From the NCBI GenBank assembly GCA_031260015.1, contig JAIRKR010000041.1:1-13162 (forward strand): a stretch of 13,162 bases of DNA. The letters are read 5' to 3'. The position numbers and the translations under genes were made by a program. This DNA is from Puniceicoccales bacterium (lineage in GTDB: Bacteria > Verrucomicrobiota > Verrucomicrobiia > Opitutales > UBA9783). Below the pieces are notes generated by a model that was given only the letters and a program-made list of their open reading frames with translations, was not told the origin of the DNA and searched no databases. This document shows, in pieces, positions 1 through 6,371 of this stretch; positions within the stretch are counted from its first letter, which is position 1; every line of letters starts with the position of its first letter.

Positions 1-53
1 ACTTTGAAAACATTGCCAAGAAAGATGAAAAATACTTCATCCCTTGGAGGTAG
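1..53 (+). CDS. possible 3' end of a gene cut by the left edge
   Basis: One plus-strand frame is open from base 3 to a TAG at 51-53 and would end in FENIAKKDEKYFIPWR. The composition (charged stretch, then an aromatic end) looks protein-like, and a gene here would converge on the minus-strand gene that ends at 178. Only 16 codons are visible, so neither product nor reality can be judged. A second frame is also open to about base 78, so this may be chance. The stem-loop that follows starts inside the last codons. Confidence 0.25.
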   Translation, partial: FENIAKKDEKYFIPWR

Positions 54-111
54 CTGTAGATTAAAAGTAATGCATTAAGATTCACATAATCTCCAGCTAT
101 TCTACCTCCAA
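44..111. repeat. long imperfect stem-loop (68 nt)
   Basis: An outer 9-bp perfect inverted repeat, TTGGAGGTA (44-52) with TACCTCCAA (103-111), continues inward as GCTG (53-56) with CAGC (94-97) and AGATTA (58-63) with TAATCT (87-92). That gives 19 pairs broken by a 5-base bulge and a 1-by-1 mismatch. The loop holds the perfect palindrome TAATGCATTA (68-77). It lies between the possible gene end at 53 and the minus-strand gene end at 178. No T-run follows directly on either strand, so it is not a classic intrinsic terminator. It could be a transcript-end hairpin, a small mobile-repeat relic or a structured RNA. Confidence 0.55.
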
Positions 112-177
112 AGACAAAAATGCACTGCACTTTATCCAAAGTGGGGAGTTATACCGATTGCGCACCTATCCTATACT

Positions 178-639
178 TCAAAAACCTAACGTGTTTCTCT
201 GGGATAGCTGGGTTAAATGTTTCTGCACTTCTTCTTGAAAATGTACTAAGTCTTCTTGCGAAGGACGATAGCCCAGCTGTTGTGGTTTAAGTCCCAGGCG
301 CCCCAGCTCGTCAAGATGCCAAGCGGCTTTTTGGCAATCCGAAAATATAACCTGTCCGTTGATTAAAGCCCCTGGCTTTGTGACGGGATCCACGGTCACA
401 GAAAATCCACTTCCCCCTTCCTCTATCAATTCTCCTTCTTGTTCAGCGTTACTATTCGCAGTGGGCTTGGACTCAACTTTTTTCAATGCTAGCCCCAGAT
501 CATCCAGCAGAAAACGAACTTCCATGTAGGTTAAATGCAGATTATAGATTGCATTAATTTGCGTTTGCAGATTGCTAAGATTGGATGTCTGCTGAGCCCA
601 TTCTCGAATACGTATCACTTGCTCATCCGTAAAATTCAT
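178..639 (-). CDS. conserved hypothetical protein encoded after dnaA (Verrucomicrobia-type)
   Basis: A 153-residue soluble protein with no signal peptide or membrane segment. Residues 1-50 look like a small helical domain: WAQQ..NLSNLQTQINA, then TYMEVRFLLDDLGL at 38-50, the spacing of a helix-turn-helix-like fold. Residues 55-78 are a low-complexity acidic linker (AEQEGELIEEGGSG). Residues 80-143 form a second compact region: PGALINGQVIFSD, WHLDELGRLGL and GYRPSQEDLVHFQEEVQ. From memory, this two-part layout occurs in unnamed proteins of Verrucomicrobiota; I know of no assigned function. The start lies 2 bases after the dnaA stop (TAACCATG), so the two are almost certainly co-transcribed and perhaps translationally coupled. 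A link to replication control is an inference from that position only. Confidence 0.85.
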   Translation of the reverse strand: MNFTDEQVIRIREWAQQTSNLSNLQTQINAIYNLHLTYMEVRFLLDDLGLALKKVESKPTANSNAEQEGELIEEGGSGFSVTVDPVTKPGALINGQVIFSDCQKAAWHLDELGRLGLKPQQLGYRPSQEDLVHFQEEVQKHLTQLSQRNTLGF

Positions 640-641
640 GG

Positions 642-2021
642 TTATGATTTACTCAGTAGTTTTTGTTGTAAAAATTGAATGGTTCGTTTGGTCGTAGGTT
701 CTTGTTGAATCACATTTTCCACACTTTTGCAAGCGTGAATAACGGTTCCATGATCTCTGCCACCGAAAGCTGCTCCGATTTCTTGCAGTGAGGTTGAAGT
801 CAAAACACGGCACAAATACATGGCGACTTGCCTTGGGAATGCAATGTTGGCAGGCCGCTTTTTGCTAACCATATCACTCAAGGAAATGTGATAAAAATCG
901 CAAACTTTTTTTTGAATGTCATCCATGGTAACGGTGGTTGACATTTCTTCTTGTAAAATATCTTCCAAAATTTTTTCGACATTCTCAATCGTTAATTTGT
1001 CCGCATGCAATAGACGTTGGTATCCCAAAATGCGATTCAACGCTCCCTCCATGCGGCGCACATTTTTGGTAACACGCTCGGCCAAAAAGGCCAAAACGGA
1101 TTCGTCAAGGGAAAGATGCATGGATTGTGCCTTTTTTGATAAAATTGCAACGCGTGTTTCGAAATCGGGTGGTTGGATGTCGCATACGAGTCCCCACTGG
1201 AATCTAGATATTAAGCGGTTTTCCAATTTGGCAATTTCGGAAGCCGGCCTATCGCTGCACAAAAAGATCTGCTTTTGCGATTCAAAAAGTTCGTTGAACG
1301 TATGAAAAAATTCTTCTTGGATGCGTTCTTTCCCGGATAAAAAATGAATATCATCGATGAGCAGAACGTCGGAACTGCGATATTTTTTTCGAAATCTGGC
1401 CAATTGGTTTTCCTGAATGGCGTAAATGAAATCGTTTGTAAAACGTTCCGTTGAGATGTAAATAACATTTGTATTCGGCTGATGACGTAGAATGTGATGG
1501 CCCACCGCATGCATCAAATGCGTTTTCCCAAGTCCCGTATTTCCGTACAAGAAGAGTGGATTATAGGCCTTGGCTGGCGCATTGGCAATGGCGACGGCAG
1601 CGGCATGAGCCAATTGACTTCCCGCACCCACCACAAAATTTTCAAACGTATTTTGCGGGTTTAATCCTTGTCCGGATGCAAGTTGCGAAGAGGGTCCTGC
1701 CGTTTTAATATTTTGTGGCATTGTATTCCTTGCAGTAGGCATTGGGGCACAATGATCGGGATTGTTTTTACTTTTGAATTCAATGGTAACGGGAAAGCTC
1801 ACAAGAGCCATCAACTTATTTTCTAAAATTTCTTTGTAATTATTTTGCAGCCACATAGCTTCAAAATCGTTGCTCGTTTCCAAAATCATTGTGTTATCGA
1901 GCGTATTCTCGAGACAAGACAGGGGTTGGAACCAAGTATTAAAAATATCCGTAGGAAAAAGTTTTTGCAGCTCGTTTTTGAGCATTGCCCACAACTGCGC
2001 ATTAGAAAGGTTATTTTTCAT
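642..2021 (-). CDS. dnaA: chromosomal replication initiator DnaA
   Basis: The protein binds DnaA boxes at oriC, oligomerises with ATP and melts the origin. At 459 residues it is of normal length with all four domains. Residues 1-80 are the N-terminal interaction domain (WFQPL at 30-34), and 85-125 a variable linker. The AAA+ core follows: Walker A GNTGLGKT at 160-167 (the second and third positions differ from the common GGVGLGKT), Walker B VLLIDD at 219-224, sensor 1 near CSDRPAS at 255-261, Arg finger in LENRLISRF (R273) and sensor 2 in NVRRMEG at about 320-326. Domain IV carries the DNA-binding signature GGRDHGTVIHACKSVE at 420-435. The ATG start has no Shine-Dalgarno sequence. A DnaA box lies 13 bases upstream of the start codon, so autoregulation is likely. 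dnaN, recF and gyrB do not follow; the next gene downstream is the 153-residue protein. Confidence 0.98.
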   Translation of the reverse strand: MKNNLSNAQLWAMLKNELQKLFPTDIFNTWFQPLSCLENTLDNTMILETSNDFEAMWLQNNYKEILENKLMALVSFPVTIEFKSKNNPDHCAPMPTARNTMPQNIKTAGPSSQLASGQGLNPQNTFENFVVGAGSQLAHAAAVAIANAPAKAYNPLFLYGNTGLGKTHLMHAVGHHILRHQPNTNVIYISTERFTNDFIYAIQENQLARFRKKYRSSDVLLIDDIHFLSGKERIQEEFFHTFNELFESQKQIFLCSDRPASEIAKLENRLISRFQWGLVCDIQPPDFETRVAILSKKAQSMHLSLDESVLAFLAERVTKNVRRMEGALNRILGYQRLLHADKLTIENVEKILEDILQEEMSTTVTMDDIQKKVCDFYHISLSDMVSKKRPANIAFPRQVAMYLCRVLTSTSLQEIGAAFGGRDHGTVIHACKSVENVIQQEPTTKRTIQFLQQKLLSKS

Positions 2022-2033
2022 ACATTTAACAAT

Positions 2034-2042
2034 TTATTCACA
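2034..2042 (+). promoter_or_regulatory. DnaA box (TTATTCACA)
   Basis: An exact match to the TTATNCACA consensus, 13 bases upstream of the dnaA start codon and so within its leader or promoter. Bound DnaA here could repress its own gene. Confidence 0.65.
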
Positions 2043-2148
2043 AAAATTTTAACATTTCTGAACAACGTTGTGTGTGGTTCTTTAATTCGTTTTTACTTGA
2101 TACTAGGTTCGGCTACGAAGTCCATTAAAAACTCAACAATTCACTGAT

Positions 2149-2230
2149 AACAAACAAATTAATTGCGTTGACCCTTTTCATTGTACAAACCTTTTAGGAA
2201 GTAAAAAATAAAATGAAAAACAAACAAATT
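2149..2230. repeat. 12-base direct repeat AACAAACAAATT, two copies
   Basis: Copies sit at 2149-2160 and 2219-2230, in the AT-rich stretch between the two DnaA boxes. Both are followed by an AT-rich segment. The role is unknown; repeated AT-rich units near DnaA boxes are typical of origin unwinding elements. Confidence 0.5.
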
Positions 2231-2269
2231 GATTTTTCAACTAAATTGCAAGAGGAAGTTTTTTACAAG

Positions 2270-2278
2270 TTATTCACA
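2270..2278 (+). promoter_or_regulatory. DnaA box (TTATTCACA)
   Basis: A second exact TTATNCACA match, identical to and in the same orientation as the box next to dnaA. It lies on the rnhB side of the AT-rich stretch. Confidence 0.6.
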
Positions 2279-2382
2279 ATTACTTGCGGCTGGCTTAGAT
2301 AGTAATTGGGGGCCTCAAAAATTTTTTAAAAGCGGCAAAATGATTACCCAAATTCTTGGTTTTTAATTTTGGAGTAAATCGC

Positions 2383-3117
2383 TTACAAATGCAACTCGCT
2401 TTGGTGATGCGTAACGTTAGAAAATATTTTTGTCAAAAAAGACTGCCGATGTATATCGGAAGCTCCGTATTGTATAAGCGCGTGACGATGTTGCTGCGTA
2501 CCATAGCCTTTGTTGATACTTAGATGGTAATGCGGATAACGTGCGCTGAGTTGTTCCATTAAAAGATCTCTTGTGACCTTCGCTACAATGGATGCCGCCG
2601 CAATGCAAAAGCTTTTTTGATCTCCTTTTACAATATTTTTGTGATCGTAGGTAAAGTTTTTTAGGTGATAACCGTCGATGAGCACCTGGGGTGCATTTAT
2701 CGCAGGGCCGTCGCCCGCATCGCTTAGGGTTAAATGCGTTGACAATTGTATTTTTTCCAAGACACGTCGAAAAGCTAATTTGGTGGCGCATGCAATGTTA
2801 CCCACATCAATCTCCGTAACGCTCCCTTCGGCAAATGCAAATTGTAATCCACCTTCTTTTTGCCAAGTTTGCAACCATTCAAACGCTTGTTGCCTACACT
2901 TGGCTGAAAGTTGCTTCGAATCTTGTATCAAAAGAATGTTGGGATCCCGTCGATGTTGTTTTAAAAATGCTGCATCAATCCACACGGCACCGGCAACAAC
3001 GGGACCCGCTAAGGCACCACGGCCAGCTTCGTCAACGCCCACCAAAGAGTTATTTTCAAAGGGAAAAAATTGTGCATCGTAGTTGAGTAAATTATCGGAC
3101 TCCTTATTTAAAAGCAT
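2383..3117 (-). CDS. rnhB: ribonuclease HII
   Basis: A cytoplasmic endonuclease that cuts the RNA strand of RNA-DNA hybrids and nicks at single ribonucleotides in DNA. The family signature VGVDEAGRGALAGPVVAGAV spans 27-46 and contains catalytic D29 and E30. The third acidic residue is D148 in LIDG, and the fourth is D184 at the end of AAASIVAKVTRD (173-184). DSKQLS at 66-71 and the late NKGYGTQQHRHAL block (202-214) are also typical. At 244 residues it is slightly longer than usual because of a tail of about 25 residues before the signature. The ATG start has no Shine-Dalgarno sequence. It points the same way as dnaA but is separated from it by the DnaA-box spacer, so it is probably a separate transcript. 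Confidence 0.97.
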   Translation of the reverse strand: MLLNKESDNLLNYDAQFFPFENNSLVGVDEAGRGALAGPVVAGAVWIDAAFLKQHRRDPNILLIQDSKQLSAKCRQQAFEWLQTWQKEGGLQFAFAEGSVTEIDVGNIACATKLAFRRVLEKIQLSTHLTLSDAGDGPAINAPQVLIDGYHLKNFTYDHKNIVKGDQKSFCIAAASIVAKVTRDLLMEQLSARYPHYHLSINKGYGTQQHRHALIQYGASDIHRQSFLTKIFSNVTHHQSELHL

Positions 3118-3514
3118 AAACTACATTCTTGAGTTTATTAATTTTTTAGCGCTTGCCAACAAAAATAATAAGACATTCTCGAGCGATGCGCTCTAAAAAT
3201 TTTCAGGGAATGAGATTGTGTTTAGGCTCACTGAAAGTTTTTTAGGCGATTTATCCTACTTTTCGGAGGTGTATAGGCTATAAAACGATTTATCCAGATC
3301 GAAAGATGGACTATTGGGGTGCTTCATGAGGTTTTCTAAAAGTAATATACGAAAGGAATCCTTCCAATACCTTTTGGATAAGGCAACGAACATTTCATTC
3401 AAAAAACGGTAAGATCCTGCTTTTGAAGAATATTATACGTTGAGCGAAAAACTTTTCTTGTTAGAAATCATTTTTTATTTGACAAACAATTAGACCTGTT
3501 TACAGAAAGCGGTC
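3118..3514. other. divergent spacer between rnhB and the lipoprotein-like gene
   Basis: No convincing gene in 397 bases. It contains a perfect 5-bp hairpin, GAGCG-ATG-CGCTC (3181-3193), in the rnhB leader. It also has a plus-strand frame, 3284-3493, broken by a single TAA at 3410-3412: an ATG at 3326 begins a 28-codon peptide, and after the stop the same frame runs on for 26 codons (DPAFEEYYTLSEKLFLLE...). The second half looks protein-like and may be a gene remnant, but I cannot assign a family. Two near-DnaA-box words (for example TTATCCAGA at 3290) differ from consensus. Confidence 0.4.
3479..3506 (+). promoter_or_regulatory. possible promoter for the 3515 gene
   Basis: A perfect -35 hexamer TTGACA (3479-3484) is followed after 16 bases by TACAGA (3501-3506), a poor -10. 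Transcription would then start only a few bases before the ATG at 3515, giving an almost leaderless message. The -35 is good but the -10 is not, so this is a weak call. Confidence 0.3.
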
Positions 3515-3994
3515 ATGTTAAATATAAATAGAAAATTATTATCTTTCATCGCAATCGGATTGGGTGTCATTACCGGTTGCCTTCGCGCAAATCCGACATT
3601 AAATGAAGCGAAAAATGGCATCTTCCTGAATTTACCGTTGGACATAATGGCTAGGATATCTCCCTTGGCCGATAAAAGTGATAAAAGTTTCCAACATGAT
3701 TTCGAGCAGCGTTGTAATACTAATCTACCCGAAGCTCAAGGTTTATTTACAAAGTTATGTCAAGATTATAAATCAGGCATACTTGAGAAAATCGAAGATT
3801 TGGCATTTTGTTTTTATCATCTTCACAGTAAAAATGTTCCAATTCCTTTGATCCCAGATTTACATTACGATTCAATTGTAGAAGGTTTATATTCGCATGG
3901 ATATATTTACTGTGGGATAGCCAATAAAGCGGTAGTTGACTACATAGACGAATTATATGCCTTAAATCAACGCCCTTCTTCTACGGATGAATAA
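3515..3994 (+). CDS. putative exported lipoprotein, unknown function
   Basis: A 159-residue protein with a clear export signal: a basic start (NRK), a hydrophobic core LLSFIAIGLGV, and ITGC at 19-22, which fits the lipobox with C22 as the modified residue. The rest has no family I recognise. Residues 40-48, LPLDIMARI, resemble the opening of an F-box (LPxDLL..I), followed by a Lys/Ser/Phe-rich stretch; this is a weak resemblance. The frame ends at TAA 3994, but the same frame continues open for 24 more codons (IAEFFCIASQWPGYVRP...). The metalloprotease-like frame begins 18 bases after the stop. The protein may therefore be the N-terminal piece of a longer, now broken, secreted protein. ATG start, no strong Shine-Dalgarno sequence. 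Confidence 0.65.
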   Translation: MLNINRKLLSFIAIGLGVITGCLRANPTLNEAKNGIFLNLPLDIMARISPLADKSDKSFQHDFEQRCNTNLPEAQGLFTKLCQDYKSGILEKIEDLAFCFYHLHSKNVPIPLIPDLHYDSIVEGLYSHGYIYCGIANKAVVDYIDELYALNQRPSSTDE

Positions 3995-4011
3995 GACATT
4001 GCTGAGTTTTT

Positions 4012-4890
4012 TTGTATTGCCTCTCAGTGGCCAGGTTATGTAAGGCCGAGATACCTAAAGCAATTATAGCAGTAGTTCTCAGTGGTAGTTCGAAAATTTT
4101 AGCACCTCTCATAGAAGAACAGCTAAAACATGCAGGCACAAGGAACGAATGGTATATCATTTTGGATAGGATACAGCAGATCAGAAATAGGCTAAACATG
4201 GATGTCCAAATTATGTTTCAAAGTGTCTCTTCACCCTCACCTGTATGGTGTTTGTATACTAAAAAGACTCGGATAGAGGAGATAGAAGGACGTAACGTAA
4301 TCATTTTTGAGATATATTACGATGTTAAGCTAACTCCATTGAATCGTCCTGTGCTTGACATGCAAAATGCGTTACAAGCAGTAAATGGGCAAGCTCACTT
4401 CAATGTGCCAATCCATTATCAACTACCTCCTTACATCATGTTAAGTCATGAGATGCTGCATATGCTGTTAAGACTCGATTATATTTTAGCTGGCTTGTCA
4501 CTGCCCATTCAAGAAAAAGTAGCCGATATTAAAAATGGTAATCTTAAGTTATTTAATGAATTTTTAGATATCACGTATTCGCAGCTAAGCCCTCTCGTAC
4601 AAATGAAGAGTTTTTTCGAGTTATGGGGTGCTGGAGAAACTCAAAGAGAGGAGTTAATCGTCATTCTTGGAGGAATCTATACCATGGAAACAAAAACGTT
4701 CATATTGGGCGAAACCCAATTTTTGCGTGAACATTACGGTAATAACAATATCATTACTTGGACACATCTTTTCTTTGAAGTGATTGCCGACGCCCAAGGG
4801 GAAATTACCCATCGTAAATTTTTGAATAATGCGTTTCAACTAAAGCATATTCAAGCACGTCTAGAGGCGTTCCCATTTTTAATACGTTAA
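4012..4890 (+). CDS. putative HExxH zinc metalloprotease, NleD/M91-like
   Basis: A 292-residue frame from a TTG start. Its key feature is LPPYIMLSHEMLHMLLRLD at 138-156, where HEMLH (146-150) is a gluzincin-type HExxH: two zinc-binding His and the catalytic Glu. Further on, REELIVILGG (212-221) and ILGETQFLREHYG (231-243) resemble, from memory, the EE-L-x-x-x-G and E-N-x-x-R-x-E-x-G blocks of peptidase family M91, the type III effector proteases such as NleD. A conserved Glu there would be the third ligand. The start is uncertain: no Shine-Dalgarno sequence precedes TTG 4012, and the first ATG (4198) would give 230 residues, close to NleD's length as I recall it. No signal peptide is seen in this frame. 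The gene upstream carries an export signal, and the two may be fragments of one gene. The target is unknown; M91 effectors act inside host cells. Confidence 0.6.
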   Translation: MYCLSVARLCKAEIPKAIIAVVLSGSSKILAPLIEEQLKHAGTRNEWYIILDRIQQIRNRLNMDVQIMFQSVSSPSPVWCLYTKKTRIEEIEGRNVIIFEIYYDVKLTPLNRPVLDMQNALQAVNGQAHFNVPIHYQLPPYIMLSHEMLHMLLRLDYILAGLSLPIQEKVADIKNGNLKLFNEFLDITYSQLSPLVQMKSFFELWGAGETQREELIVILGGIYTMETKTFILGETQFLREHYGNNNIITWTHLFFEVIADAQGEITHRKFLNNAFQLKHIQARLEAFPFLIR

Positions 4891-4936
4891 TTTAAGCGTT
4901 GCAATGCCCTTTATTAAGTAGAATTAGTGAAAAATT

Positions 4937-4954
4937 AAAAGTTTACCTACTTTT
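4937..4954. terminator. weak possible terminator between converging genes
   Basis: AAAAGT-TTACCT-ACTTTT is a perfect 6-bp inverted repeat in the 81-base gap between the 4890 stop and the tgt stop at 4972. Both arms end in A/T runs. The stem has only one G-C pair, so termination strength would be low. Confidence 0.2.
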
Positions 4955-4971
4955 CTTTAAAAAACACCACT

Positions 4972-6156
4972 TCACTTTTTGTGAGTTTTTACAAATTGTA
5001 CCCAGGTGTCATTTTGAATGGCTTGGCGAATTTTCAGCATCCAGCGCACCATAAATCTTACGTTGTGGAGGGTTAACAATAGACCTCCGGTATGCTCTTT
5101 GGCCTTGAACAAATGGTGAATGTAAGCGCGGGTAAAATTCCGGCAAGTATAACAATCGCAATCGTTTTCAATGGGATTTAAATCCTCGCGGTATTGCTTA
5201 TTTTTTAAATTGATGTGTTCGCGGTTTTTTTCGTCTTCCGGTTGCGATACGAGTGCACAGCCGTGTCTCGCAATGCGTGTGGGATGTACGCAATCGAAGG
5301 TATCAATACCGGATTCAACCCCAACAAGAATATCCCGTAAGCCACCAATACCGAGCAAATGTGTGGGACGATCTTGTGCTAGACGTCGCATCGTCATTCT
5401 TACGACATCGTACATCTGTTCTCTAGATCCCCCTAGGCTACCTCCGATGGCCTGTCCAAAGAAGGGTTGCCCATTTACAAAGTCTACACTTGTGGCACGT
5501 AAATCTTCGTAAACGCCCCCTTGAACAATGCCGTACATCCGTTGGCGGTCTTCGTACGTACGAGAAAATTGCTGCAGGCTGCGCATCTCCCAACGATGGC
5601 TGTGTTCCATGGAAAGCGCCGTTTGCTCGCGTTGCATATGAAAAGGGGTACATTCGTCCAGCGGTAAAATGAAGTCGGCACCCAATTTTTGTTGTACTAA
5701 AATGGATATTTCAGGGGTTAACCAGCGACGTGAGCCGTCCGTATAAGAACGGAATAAAGCGCCTTCCTCCGTAATTTTTAAAAGCGATTTTGGACGTATG
5801 TTGCGAGTATGCTTACCCTTAATTTCGTCGATGACACCTCCGTATCCAAGGCTAAATATTTGAAAGCCACCCGAATCGGTCAGCATGGGGCCTGACCATC
5901 CCATAAAATGGTGCAAACCGCCATGCTTTTCAATTAACTCCGGACCTGGCTGCAACCAAAGGTGATACGTGTTCCCCAAAATACATTGCGCTTCGGTTGC
6001 CCTCACGTGCTCCATGGTCGCTCCCTTGATGGCCCCCTGCGTCGCACAAAAGATAAAATTGGGCGTTTCGATAATGCCGTGAGGGGTCTTGATCAAGCCA
6101 CAGTGTGCTCGACTATTTTCAAGGGTCTTTGTTTTTTTAAAGTCAAAATTCTCCAT
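4972..6156 (-). CDS. tgt: tRNA-guanine transglycosylase (queuine tRNA-ribosyltransferase)
   Basis: The enzyme swaps guanine 34 in the anticodon of Asp, Asn, His and Tyr tRNAs for the queuosine precursor preQ1. At 394 residues it has all catalytic landmarks. LTDSGGFQIFSL (92-103) contains the general acid/base D94. DECTPF at 167-172 holds the base-recognition Asp. GIDTFDCVHPTR (283-294) holds the covalent nucleophile D288. The zinc site is C333, C335 and C338 in CDCYTC plus H364 in LTLHN. The substrate loop reads AIGGSLGG (236-243) rather than the proteobacterial GGLAVGE, a variant I associate with PVC bacteria. It is transcribed alone on the minus strand; no other queuosine gene is visible. 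The start has no Shine-Dalgarno sequence. Confidence 0.97.
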   Translation of the reverse strand: MENFDFKKTKTLENSRAHCGLIKTPHGIIETPNFIFCATQGAIKGATMEHVRATEAQCILGNTYHLWLQPGPELIEKHGGLHHFMGWSGPMLTDSGGFQIFSLGYGGVIDEIKGKHTRNIRPKSLLKITEEGALFRSYTDGSRRWLTPEISILVQQKLGADFILPLDECTPFHMQREQTALSMEHSHRWEMRSLQQFSRTYEDRQRMYGIVQGGVYEDLRATSVDFVNGQPFFGQAIGGSLGGSREQMYDVVRMTMRRLAQDRPTHLLGIGGLRDILVGVESGIDTFDCVHPTRIARHGCALVSQPEDEKNREHINLKNKQYREDLNPIENDCDCYTCRNFTRAYIHHLFKAKEHTGGLLLTLHNVRFMVRWMLKIRQAIQNDTWVQFVKTHKK

Positions 6157-6172
6157 TTTTACTCAGGGATTT

Positions 6173-6203
6173 ATTGTAAGGAGTGTGTAAAAATCGTACT
6201 CAA
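6173..6203 (-). promoter_or_regulatory. possible tgt promoter
   Basis: On the minus strand TTGAGT is followed after 19 bases by TACAAT, which would place the transcription start about 10 bases before the tgt ATG. The -10 is good but the spacing is longer than ideal. The 215-base tgt-trkH gap holds no gene. Confidence 0.25.
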
Positions 6204-6371
6204 GTGCAAGTCTTTAACATAATCATGACCTTAGATTTTCTAATAAAAGTATATATCTTTAAAAAAATACGCGATGGATGAACGCTTCTTGTCAACAATT
6301 ACGCTTATGTATGATTCTCTATCTCACATCACTTAAAATCTGCGACCGTATTGCCGGTTCCCCAAAAAACA

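Larger units (their letters stand above)
2022..2382. other. dnaA upstream spacer, candidate oriC / autoregulatory region
   Basis: This 361-base AT-rich spacer separates dnaA from rnhB, both on the minus strand. It holds two exact DnaA boxes in the same orientation, 236 bases apart. Between them lie a 12-base direct repeat (AACAAACAAATT, two copies 70 bases apart) and a very AT-rich stretch at about 2195-2265 that could act as a duplex-unwinding element. No open frame here looks like a gene. Two boxes are few for a full origin, so a purely dnaA-regulatory role is also possible. Confidence 0.5.

Noticed and set aside
2417..2791. 124-residue frame inside rnhB and other long frames opposite or within dnaA, tgt, trkH and trkA
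   Set aside because: They overlap well-supported genes in other frames and show no family motifs; they are shadows.
3290..3298. TTATCCAGA, and TTATCCAAA at 131-139, as extra DnaA boxes
   Set aside because: Each differs from TTATNCACA, and neither is near the two perfect boxes.
4007..4013. T7 run as a programmed frameshift site joining the two accessory frames
   Set aside because: The upstream frame has already ended at TAA 3992-3994 and the downstream frame has a TGA at 4003, so slippage at this run alone cannot join them.
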